NCBI GenBank assembly: GCA_024640405.1
Contig: JAHEFB010000027.1
Coordinates: 1 to 48,871 of the forward strand
Reading direction: 5' to 3'
Source of the DNA: Alphaproteobacteria bacterium
GTDB lineage: Bacteria > Pseudomonadota > Alphaproteobacteria > Rhizobiales > Aestuariivirgaceae
Length of the DNA stretch: 48,871 nt
Part shown: positions 1 to 6,861 of the stretch, in pieces
How positions within the stretch are numbered: position 1 is the stretch's first letter
Layout: each line of letters starts with the position of its first letter
The notes under the pieces: generated by a model
Database searches by the model: none
Seen by the model: the letters and a program-made list of their open reading frames with translations, nothing else
Told to the model about the DNA's origin: nothing
Program-made: the position numbers and the translations under genes

Positions 1-105
1 CGAACAATCGAGGCCACCTGGCAAAAGGTCGGAGACCTCCTGGACCGCTTCGAACCAAACGAATGCGAAAACTACATTGCAAACTCAGGATATGCTTCCG
101 TATGA
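1..105 (+). CDS. IS630-family transposase, C-terminal end (partial)
   Basis: Reading frame 1 is open from the window edge to TGA at 103-105 and gives 34 residues ending in NECENYIANSGYASV. The pattern 'LLDRFxPxECxNYxxNSGY' is what I recall of the extreme C-terminus of IS630-family DDE transposases, which insert at TA dinucleotides. The catalytic residues lie upstream of the window, so it cannot be judged whether the copy is intact. The element probably ends shortly after the stop, perhaps near the TA at 119-120. The terminal repeat cannot be confirmed because the left end is missing. Confidence 0.7.
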   Translation, partial: RTIEATWQKVGDLLDRFEPNECENYIANSGYASV

Positions 106-650
106 AAACAGCATGCTCTAGAGAAAAGGGCGTTTAGTCAGAATCAAGCGATCATCATCAAATGCGCGAACTTGGCGCAATTGATGGTGCAAATTTAACG
201 CCCTATGCTCTAAAGCTGGAAAAACAGCGACACCACGCTGCATGCCCCACCGGGCATGCCCGGTCTCTGCCGCACCTTGCCATGTCAATCGCCGCGATGC
301 CGCATTTACCTGGCTCATCGTGGAGAATGACGGCTTAAATAATTGAAATAATTCGGCAATTTCATTCCATGAATGCAATGTGACAAAATGCACATCTGCT
401 TCGGATTGCTCCGCCTATGGTCATTACCAACAGAAACGCGAACAGCTCATCCCCCTCAAGCAGCCGCGTTTCTTCACCCTCTAACCGGTTTCCCCTGGCC
501 GGTCAGAAAAAAGGTTCCGGCAGGTTGCCCCTCTCCTGTTGGCCCCATAATGGAGAAGGCAGTTTTTCCTCCCGGGAAAAGCTGCCTTTTTCTGTTCTGC
601 GTCAGCAAATCAGTGCAATTCGCCCCCAACCGCGCATTCTTTGAAGTTTC
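106..650. other. gene-poor region downstream of the IS remnant
   Basis: No convincing protein gene is seen. Short open frames here lack ribosome sites and family resemblance. There is an inverted repeat AGGGCGTT / AACGCCCT roughly between 126 and 206, whose outer flanks both carry a GCTCTA motif. A strong plus-strand terminator sits at 556-591. The stretch 370-555 could therefore be the body of an untranslated RNA, but no known RNA family was recognised. Confidence 0.5.
556..591 (+). terminator. strong intrinsic terminator without an obvious upstream gene
   Basis: Fourteen-base-pair stem (556-569 with 75-88 of the same hundred, i.e. 575-588), with one G-U pair and a five-base loop. It is followed at once by a run of T. 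The T tract lies only on the plus-strand side, so it ends rightward transcription. The only rightward gene upstream is the IS630 tail ending at 105, some 450 bases away. Confidence 0.75.
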
Positions 651-710
651 ATACCAGCGGCCCTTGATATTGACTCCATCAAATGGGTCAATATCAAGGG
701 CCGCTGGTAT
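651..710. repeat. perfect 24-bp-arm palindrome, minimal member of the TACCA repeat family
   Basis: Arms 651-674 and 687-710 are exact reverse complements of 24 bases, with a 12-base centre. The outer ends are ATACCA / TGGTAT, as in the larger repeat at 40263-40629. The inner right side, AAATGGGTC, is also shared with the right end of that element. The last base coincides with the first base of the hpt stop codon (710-712), so the palindrome abuts hpt directly. On the hpt strand no T run follows, so it is not a classic terminator. Confidence 0.75.
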
Positions 711-1261
711 CACCCGGGGTTTGTGACGTAACCGACAAACGGCAATTCACGAAACGCGTGTGCCATATCCATGCCATAGCCAACCACGAATTTGTCCGGG
801 CACTCAAACCCGGTGAAATCCGCATCAAGTTCAGCTGCCCTGTGACCCGGTTTGTCAAGAAGTACGGCTGTCATCACCTTGCGCGCGCCCCGTGCAGCCA
901 GCAGATCCTTGGCAAATGCAAGTGTCCTGCCGGATTCAAGAATGTCATCGATCAAAAGGACATCGCGTCGCGTCACGTCGGTTTGTATGTCGCGCAGCAC
1001 TTCAACCTGCCCTGAGGACGAGGTTTGTGCGCGGTAACTCGCCAGCATCATGAAGTCCACTTCCGGAGAAAGGCCTGCACCGTGCATGGCTCTCAGGAGA
1101 TCGGCGGCAAATATGAAGCTGCCCTTCAACACCGGAACAACAAGCAGGCGTTCGGGATTCATATCGGCGACAGCATGAGCAATATCCTTCACACGTGCTG
1201 CAATTCTCGCCTCACTGAACAAAATCTCGATTGTATGTCCGTCAATTGCAATACCGGCCAT
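710..1261 (-). CDS. hpt: hypoxanthine phosphoribosyltransferase
   Basis: Salvages hypoxanthine (and often guanine) with PRPP to give IMP/GMP in the cytosol. The 183-residue product has the family length. It shows the LKGS loop at residues 45-48 and the PRPP-binding signature VLLIDDILESGRTL at 101-114, with the two adjacent aspartates expected there. The frame stays open upstream to 1399, but the ATG at 1261 gives MAGIAIDG, the usual family N-terminus, and the longer form would overlap the preceding gene. It lies 70 bases downstream of the zinc-ribbon gene on the same strand and may be co-transcribed with it. The stop codon touches a perfect palindrome. Confidence 0.93.
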   Translation of the reverse strand: MAGIAIDGHTIEILFSEARIAARVKDIAHAVADMNPERLLVVPVLKGSFIFAADLLRAMHGAGLSPEVDFMMLASYRAQTSSSGQVEVLRDIQTDVTRRDVLLIDDILESGRTLAFAKDLLAARGARKVMTAVLLDKPGHRAAELDADFTGFECPDKFVVGYGMDMAHAFRELPFVGYVTNPG

Positions 1262-1331
1262 GGCAAATAATCCCGAAGTCAGGTTGGTCTCATCTGGGAT
1301 CAGACAAGGTGCTCGCGATCTGGTAGACAGT

Positions 1332-2042
1332 TCAGCCGATTTCACCGGGCCTGGCAAAGCGAATTTCGACGCTCTCCACACCTTCCGGCGGGGCTGCAAG
1401 ACGGGTCACGAACGACGAAACAACGCCGGCACCGATTGGTCCCTTGCCAACGCTGTTCAGCGTCCAGGCGTGTAGCTGGTCACCCGATGCATTCCTGAGA
1501 ACAAACCGCAAGGGTGGCACACGACGGTCCCCCTCCGTGATATTTGCAATATGCCCGCGCAAGGCCAGCACCGGCTGGCCGTTGACGATCATGTACTGCT
1601 GCTCGATCGAGGAGATGGTGAGGCCATAGATGTTCACCGTCTTTCCGGCAAGCGAATAAAGTTTCGCCGCTGCCGGCGACGCCTGAACAATTCGTTCCGG
1701 CATCAATACCACCGCACCAAGCAGCAGACACACCCCTGCCGCAAGGCCCGCCCAGCCTCTCATCTGCACCGCTCGCCGCTCACGTGCGGTAATGGCCTTG
1801 TGCTCGGCAAGTCTGGCGGCCCGGGCGATCTTGCGAGCTTCGGCAATGACCCGGGCTTCGGCTTCATCTGCTGCTTCCGCATGGCTGTTGTCTGCCCGAA
1901 CCGGTACCAGATCGCTGACAGCTGTTGCGGGTGCCTCCATCCATCCGTGTCCGCAGCGCTGACATCTCATAACGGTAGCGTCTGAACTCGTTTCATTCGG
2001 CAGATCATACCTGGTTGCGCAGGCGGGGCAGGAGACTATCAT
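1332..2042 (-). CDS. MJ0042-type zinc-ribbon membrane protein with DUF3426-like C-terminus
   Basis: 236 residues. The N-terminus MIVSCPACATRYDLP carries CxxC at 5/8 and a second pair at 27/30, the MJ0042 zinc-ribbon pattern. An acidic/alanine-rich linker follows, with one membrane segment near 96-114. The C-terminal half resembles DUF3426 (phrases such as GHIANIT and PLRFVLRN). The predicted layout is a cytosolic zinc ribbon with a periplasmic beta-rich domain. The precise function is not known. It is divergent from ftsE across 200 bases, an arrangement I recall as conserved in Rhizobiales. Confidence 0.85.
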   Translation of the reverse strand: MIVSCPACATRYDLPNETSSDATVMRCQRCGHGWMEAPATAVSDLVPVRADNSHAEAADEAEARVIAEARKIARAARLAEHKAITARERRAVQMRGWAGLAAGVCLLLGAVVLMPERIVQASPAAAKLYSLAGKTVNIYGLTISSIEQQYMIVNGQPVLALRGHIANITEGDRRVPPLRFVLRNASGDQLHAWTLNSVGKGPIGAGVVSSFVTRLAAPPEGVESVEIRFARPGEIG

Positions 2043-2242
2043 CAGTTGTATCCGGTTCCGGTGATTCGGCGTTTCTGGTATATGGCGCCAGTAATTGCGG
2101 CATTTTCGCCAAACCAGAGAAAACCTTGCTTTTGGATACCAGCAGTAAAGCGGAAATACGGTTAATGCGGCGTAAATGCCGTTCCGGTATCACACAACTG
2201 CATTGGGTCATGGACTGATAAACAGGATCAAGAGGAACCCGC

Positions 2243-2905
2243 TTGTCCATCGTTCGATTTGAAAATGTAGGCCTGCGGTATGGCACTGGACCGGAGGTCC
2301 TGAAAGATCTCAATCTCACACTGGAGACGGGGTCGTTCAATTTTCTGACCGGCGCTTCAGGCGCCGGAAAGACTTCGCTGATGCGCATGTTGTTTCTGGC
2401 ACTCAAGCCGACGCGCGGCATGATTTCACTGTTTGGAGAAAATACCAGCGGACTGCGCCGGGGGAAGGTACCCGACGTCCGGCGGCGGATCGGAGTTGTT
2501 TTCCAGGAGTTTCGTTTGCTGGAACACCTTACCACATTTGAAAATGTGGCACTACCTCTGCGAGTCCGCGGAAACAGGCTCAATGACTATCGCGACAATG
2601 TTCTGGAACTGCTGGACTGGGTTGGCCTGGACCAGCACACCAACGCCTATCCGGCGGTGCTGTCCGGCGGCGAAAAGCAACGAGCCGCGATAGCCCGCGC
2701 GGTCATATCAAGTCCCGAATTGCTGCTCGCGGATGAACCCACCGGCAATGTCGACCCTGCATTGGCACTGCGATTGATGCGTCTTTTTCAACAGCTCAAT
2801 CAGTTCGGCACCACGGTTCTGATTGCCACCCACGACACCCATTTGCTGGACACAATCAAGGCCCCGGTATTGCGGTTGGAAAACGGCAGGACAAGATGGC
2901 AATGA
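2243..2905 (+). CDS. ftsE: cell division ATP-binding protein FtsE
   Basis: ATPase of the FtsEX complex, which couples the divisome to periplasmic peptidoglycan hydrolases. Of 220 residues: Walker A GASGAGKT at 37-44, Q-loop Gln88, ABC signature LSGGE at 140-144, Walker B LLLADEPTG at 160-168 and H-loop His197. The start is TTG at 2243, preceded by AGAGGAA at a good distance; no ATG in frame fits better. It overlaps ftsX by 10 bases, so the two are translationally coupled. Confidence 0.94.
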   Translation: MSIVRFENVGLRYGTGPEVLKDLNLTLETGSFNFLTGASGAGKTSLMRMLFLALKPTRGMISLFGENTSGLRRGKVPDVRRRIGVVFQEFRLLEHLTTFENVALPLRVRGNRLNDYRDNVLELLDWVGLDQHTNAYPAVLSGGEKQRAAIARAVISSPELLLADEPTGNVDPALALRLMRLFQQLNQFGTTVLIATHDTHLLDTIKAPVLRLENGRTRWQ

Positions 2906-3861
2906 AAAACAAAATTGCTCCTGGCAAACGTGAAACCGACCCGCCTGGCACCCCCGGCAAGCAGCAGGTTGTCGGCACCAGCCGCTCGAAAGTCATCCCC
3001 GAAGCAACCGCCCCCCACATGACGCTGATGACGGCAATGGCCGCCATGTGTTATCTCGCGGTGCTGGCAATCGGTGCATTGCTGATGACAGAAACCGCCG
3101 TCGACAACTGGACTTCACAGGTTGCCAGCCACATTACGGTTCAGATCACTGCAACAGATGGTGTGGATGTGGATGGTGACGCGTCAAAGGTCGCCGAGAT
3201 CTTGCGCGCAACAGAAGGTGTTGCAGACATTGACATAGTAAGCCGGGAAGCGGCGCGCAAACTGCTGGAACCCTGGCTCGGACAATCAGGCATCCTGGAA
3301 GATTTGCCGATTCCGCGGCTGATAAACGTCAGCATCGACAAGTTGTCTCCGCCCGATCTCGAATTGCTGCGCGCAACCCTGGCTACCGAAGTCCCGTCAG
3401 CCACGCTTGATACTCACCGGCGCTGGCAGGCGGAACTCATCAGCATGGCAGCCTCGCTGACCTGGCTGGCGATTGCAGTGCTCAGCCTGATCGGAACCGC
3501 CGCTATTGTTCTGGTGGTGTACGCAACGCGTGCGGCAATGGAAGCAAACCGGGAGGTCATTGAAGTTCTCTATCTGGCAGGTGCCAGGGACAGCTTTATT
3601 TCCCGCGCGGTTTTGTGGCGGTTTTGTCTGACCGGTTTGAAAGCCGGTCTCATAGGTTCACTGCTTGGATTCGCCACATTCGTTATTCTTGGCACAGGCA
3701 GCGGACGGTTGTCTGAACCGGTGAAGATGTTTCTCTACCATCCGCTTGACACAAGCAGTGCAAATTATGCCGCATTCATTATCGTTCCGGTTGTAGCGAC
3801 GATGATTTCGCTTATCACAGCGCGCATTTCCATATCACGGGTCTTGAAGGCCATGTTCTGA
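2896..3861 (+). CDS. ftsX: cell division permease-like protein FtsX
   Basis: 321 residues. A polar N-terminal tail of about 40 residues is followed by a membrane segment near 45-65. Next comes a periplasmic domain of roughly 110 residues, then three further membrane segments (WLAIAVLSLIGTAAIVLVVY, GLKAGLIGSLLGFATFVILG and a final one). This is the four-helix FtsX layout with the FtsX ECD between TM1 and TM2. The ATG at 2896 lies inside the end of ftsE. The next gene of the usual operon, ydcF, is now separated by a 365-base repeat element. Confidence 0.92.
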   Translation: MAMKNKIAPGKRETDPPGTPGKQQVVGTSRSKVIPEATAPHMTLMTAMAAMCYLAVLAIGALLMTETAVDNWTSQVASHITVQITATDGVDVDGDASKVAEILRATEGVADIDIVSREAARKLLEPWLGQSGILEDLPIPRLINVSIDKLSPPDLELLRATLATEVPSATLDTHRRWQAELISMAASLTWLAIAVLSLIGTAAIVLVVYATRAAMEANREVIEVLYLAGARDSFISRAVLWRFCLTGLKAGLIGSLLGFATFVILGTGSGRLSEPVKMFLYHPLDTSSANYAAFIIVPVVATMISLITARISISRVLKAMF

Positions 3862-3923
3862 CACGGCATAAACGTGGGCTGCGCCATGAAGTATCGTGGA
3901 GCAGCAGGTTTGATGGCGATATT

Positions 3924-4288
3924 ATACCAAAGGAACTAACTATTGATCCTATTGATGGAGCCAAATCCGTCCACTCTGGCGGGCGCGGTGCGCAGCGCGA
4001 TACGGTGTATCGGGCAAGCGCCGCAACGCACCAGATGGGCCGATTTGGCACATAAGATCAGGATGATTTTTGGTCGTTCACCAAAAACCGTAAACCTGAT
4101 CGCTTTCAAAGTGGTAGAGCAACTTCATGGGCTTAAGAAACCCATACCGCTCTACAGGCCGGTTTTTCGCGCCCACCGGACATCGTCATGCTCCACTTGT
4201 GGTCGGCCAGACCAAGTCGTGAAGCATGCCTGGCCGGTAAACGCGAAAAACCGGTCAAAAGGGTCAGTAGTTAGTTCCATTTGTGTAA
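3924..4288. repeat. structured mosaic repeat, copy 1 (module order A-B-C), TA-flanked
   Basis: A non-coding element with degenerate terminal inverted repeats. Left end 3924-3949 and right end 4261-4288 share GGAACTAACTAxTGAxCC in inverse orientation. Three inner modules recur at 40263-40629: A 3983-4042, B 4055-4155 and C 4157-4256. A matches its partner at 53 of 60 positions by hand count. B holds two nested hairpins (GATCAGG/CCTGATC around TTTTTGGT/ACCAAAAA; GTAGAGC/GCTCTAC around ATGGG/CCCAT). C is a long hairpin with 15-base arms (4157-4171, 4242-4256; one mismatch). It sits inside the ftsE-ftsX-ydcF-plsC gene run. No open frame fits it. Confidence 0.8.
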
Positions 4289-4303
4289 CCCGGTGATGTC
4301 TTG

Positions 4304-4942
4304 ATGTCTGATCCTTCCGGCAATTCCGACACGCAGACGCATCTGCCGGATGCACCACCCGCGCGCCATGGCGCATTGCGGACAGGTCTGGGCGTCGTTG
4401 TGTGTGTGTTGCTGGTCGCCGTAGCCGGTTTTGCGTCGTTCTCTGAACGATCCCGCAAAATGGCCAGGCCGGACAAAATATCCGTGGACGGCATCGTGGT
4501 ACTGACCGGAGGGGCAGAGCGTATCTCCGCAGGTGTTCGCCTGCTTGAACAGAAAGCGGCAAAGCGGCTGCTGATTTCAGGGGTGTATCCGGCAACGACC
4601 GCCCGGCAGTTGAGCCGGATGACGCAAGCCGAAGCCAGCCTGTTCACCTGTTGCGTCGACCTCGACAAGCGAGCGTCTGACACGCGCGACAATGCCGCAG
4701 AAGCAGCCGGCTGGGCGGCCAGGCATAAATTTCAGAAACTGGCGGTCGTCACCAGCGACTATCATATGTTGCGGGCAACGGTTGAATTCTCTCGTGCCAT
4801 GCCGGATGTGGAGCTTGTGGCATACCCTGTCGCCAGTGGAGACAACGACGGCTCCGCCGGTTCCATTGCAACATTTCGCCTCTGGATCAGTGAATACGTC
4901 AAATATCTGCTGGCACTGGTACGGTTGCAGATTGGAAGTTGA
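4304..4942 (+). CDS. YdcF-like / DUF218 family membrane-anchored protein
   Basis: 212 residues. One N-terminal membrane segment (about residues 28-46) is followed by a Rossmann-like DUF218 domain with GIVVLTGGAERISAGVRLL and the later SDYHMLRA block. Relatives (ElyC, SanA, YdcF) are linked to envelope and peptidoglycan-precursor homeostasis; the exact reaction is unknown. ATG at 4304 is preferred over the TTG just before it. The start lies only 16 bases after the right end of the mosaic repeat, so its expression signals may come from the repeat or from readthrough of ftsX. The stop is followed at once by plsC. Confidence 0.85.
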   Translation: MSDPSGNSDTQTHLPDAPPARHGALRTGLGVVVCVLLVAVAGFASFSERSRKMARPDKISVDGIVVLTGGAERISAGVRLLEQKAAKRLLISGVYPATTARQLSRMTQAEASLFTCCVDLDKRASDTRDNAAEAAGWAARHKFQKLAVVTSDYHMLRATVEFSRAMPDVELVAYPVASGDNDGSAGSIATFRLWISEYVKYLLALVRLQIGS

Positions 4943-5001
4943 CCTGGGCAGACCGGCATGAGGCCGGTTCTGGTTCAGTTTTATGTGTGGGAGAACCGCA
5001 G

Positions 5002-5721
5002 GTGCTGGTGTTTCGGTCCTTACTGTTCAATCTGGTGTTCTACATCAACCTGGTGCTGTTCCTGGTACTTGGCTTCTGGTTCATGTTCACCCCGCGCAGC
5101 TGGTCGATGGCTGCCCTGAAGACATGGGCGAGAGCCTCCCTGTGGTGGATGAAACTGATAACCGGCACGACCATGCAGGTTCGCGGCCAGCAACACATTC
5201 CACAGGCAGGCGGATTGCTGGCCGGAAAACACCAGTCTGCCTGGGACATATTCGCTCTGCTCCCGCTGCTTGCAGACCCGGCTCTGGTTCTGAAGCGCGA
5301 ACTCACCTTCATACCGGTGTTCGGCTGGTTTTGTCTCAAGTTCAGGATGATCTCGGTCGACCGCTCGGCAGGCCCGTCCGCATTGAAGAAGATGATTGCG
5401 GATGCAAGACAGGCCATCACCACAGGACGCCAGGTCCTGATATTTCCAGAGGGCACCCGGAGGCCACCGGGCGCGGAGCCGGACTACAAGCCCGGTGCCG
5501 CCGCCCTGTACATGCAGCTCGGCGTGCCATGCACGCCATTTGCACTGAACTCCGGACTGTACTGGCCAAGACGCCGGTTCATCCGGCGGCCGGGCACGAT
5601 CATTGTAGAGTTTCTGCCGCCGATTGAGGCAGGCCTGGCGCGCAAGGTGTTTTCATCGCGCCTGCAGGAAGCGATTGAGGATTCCACGCGCCGATTGGTT
5701 GCGGAAGGTCAAGCAGACTGA
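5002..5721 (+). CDS. plsC: 1-acyl-sn-glycerol-3-phosphate acyltransferase (PlsC family)
   Basis: Transfers a second acyl chain to lysophosphatidate at the inner membrane. With GTG 5002 as start it has 239 residues. A hydrophobic N-terminus (about 7-30) precedes the HxxxxD catalytic motif HQSAWD (His77, Asp82) and the glycerophosphate-binding block FPEGTRR at 148-154. The frame runs open from TTG 4939, but GGGAG about seven bases before 5002 and the usual N-terminus favour the shorter form. It is the last gene of the ftsEX-ydcF-plsC run. Confidence 0.88.
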   Translation: MLVFRSLLFNLVFYINLVLFLVLGFWFMFTPRSWSMAALKTWARASLWWMKLITGTTMQVRGQQHIPQAGGLLAGKHQSAWDIFALLPLLADPALVLKRELTFIPVFGWFCLKFRMISVDRSAGPSALKKMIADARQAITTGRQVLIFPEGTRRPPGAEPDYKPGAAALYMQLGVPCTPFALNSGLYWPRRRFIRRPGTIIVEFLPPIEAGLARKVFSSRLQEAIEDSTRRLVAEGQAD

Positions 5722-6102
5722 TTGCGGAACTTCAGACCTGGCCTGACAGCCATTACAATCGCGTGCGACGCTGTCGTACATCCCGCTTTTTCATCGGCAA
5801 TAACAGTGTACATGCCCAACATACCGTCGTGGCTTTTTGTTGAGCCCACCGCTGAAAACAGTCATTCGTTCGGTTCGCAGCAGGCGACAGGACTGAGCCC
5901 AAACTGCTAGTTCATTGCTTTGCAGCGAATGTCCACAATTGGGTCGCAGTTAGTTGTTTGAAGTGAACTCAAACCGCTCACAGTGGCCAGATCATCAACG
6001 AGCTCAACCCAGCAATTGTCGTAGGGTTTCCGGAGGAAGGCCGGCGCAGTCCGCCTGCCAAGGTGGCCGGTCAGGCAAAAAGATAGCGGTTGACTGAAAG
6101 AA
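5722..6102. other. intergenic region between plsC and the tetR operator
   Basis: No credible gene. The only hairpin of note is GTTTGA / TCAAAC with a seven-base loop near 5958-5976. The 3' part leads into the palindromic operator of the TetR gene. It is longer and poorer in recognisable content than other gaps here, which fits a junction of an acquired segment. Confidence 0.5.
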
Positions 6103-6137
6103 TGAATCCGTGTTCACTGTTAATGAACAATGATTCA
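6103..6137. promoter_or_regulatory. nested palindromic operator candidate for the TetR regulator
   Basis: Two concentric inverted repeats share one centre at 6120. The outer arms are TGAATC (6103-6108) and GATTCA (6132-6137). The inner arms are TGTTCA (6111-6116) and TGAACA (6124-6129). The site ends 18 bases before the tetR start codon. TetR regulators typically bind such sites as one or two dimers and repress their own gene and neighbours; here tetR and aidB are co-directional. Confidence 0.7.
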
Positions 6138-6155
6138 TTTCTTGTCGGAGGCGGC

Positions 6156-6812
6156 ATGGCATACAGGCGAACGAAGCGCATGGAAGCGCGCATCCTGGAC
6201 CGCCGCGCGCAGATCTTCGCAGCAGCGCGCGCCTTGGTATCCGAAGAGGGTTGGGCCGCAGCCACGGTTTCGAATGTTGCCAGTCGTGCCGATATTGCGA
6301 CCGGTACGGTCTATCGATACTGGGCGTCGAAGACCGATCTTTGTGTCGAAATTGTAGCACGGGTTTCAGCTCACGAGATAGCGGTTTTGCGCCAGATCGC
6401 CGGGTCTGCCGATGCGCCGCATGACAAGCTCGCCAGCGCTGTGCGTACCTTTTTGCGCCGTTCGTTGCGGGGCCGACGGCTGGCCTATGCCTTGATCGCC
6501 GAGCCCTGCGATCCCGAAGTAGAAGAAGTGCGGCTGAAATACCGTGCGGAACTGGCGCAATGCATTGCTGACATTCTGCAGATGGGTGCCGAAACCGGCG
6601 CGTTCCGTGTGACGGATGTCGAGGTGACGGCATCGTGCATCGCAGGCGCGTTCATGGAGGCGCTTGCCGGACCGCTCCGGCCCATTGGAAACAGAAAGCC
6701 GGAAGAGGATGCGCAGCTGATCGAAAAGGTTACGGCGTTCTGTATGCGTGCCGCCGTCGCCCCCGTGTCGGACGACGCCAGTTCGGTCGCACAGATAAAC
6801 GCGACCGATTGA
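6156..6812 (+). CDS. TetR/AcrR family transcriptional regulator
   Basis: 218 residues from the ATG at 6156, which follows a GGAG at 6147-6150; an upstream in-frame start at 6090 would run through the palindromic operator. The N-terminal TetR helix-turn-helix is at about 36-56 (ATVSNVASRADIATGTVYRYW). It is followed by an all-helical ligand domain that also contains the block PCDPEVEEVRLKYRAELAQ. The ligand is unknown. The neighbouring acyl-CoA dehydrogenase makes an acyl-CoA or fatty acid plausible (inference). A 49-base gap with AGGAGG leads to aidB, suggesting one transcript. Confidence 0.88.
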   Translation: MAYRRTKRMEARILDRRAQIFAAARALVSEEGWAAATVSNVASRADIATGTVYRYWASKTDLCVEIVARVSAHEIAVLRQIAGSADAPHDKLASAVRTFLRRSLRGRRLAYALIAEPCDPEVEEVRLKYRAELAQCIADILQMGAETGAFRVTDVEVTASCIAGAFMEALAGPLRPIGNRKPEEDAQLIEKVTAFCMRAAVAPVSDDASSVAQINATD

Positions 6813-6861
6813 AACGCCGGCACGATCACCGCACGGCAGAAATATCAATGAGGAGGAAAAC

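Noticed and set aside
118..393. 91-codon minus-strand frame next to the IS remnant
   Set aside because: No ribosome site, composition unlike a protein, and it spans an inverted repeat.
3924..4288. Small protein genes within the mosaic repeat
   Set aside because: Open frames are short, differ between the two copies and cross hairpins whose changes keep pairing and not codons.
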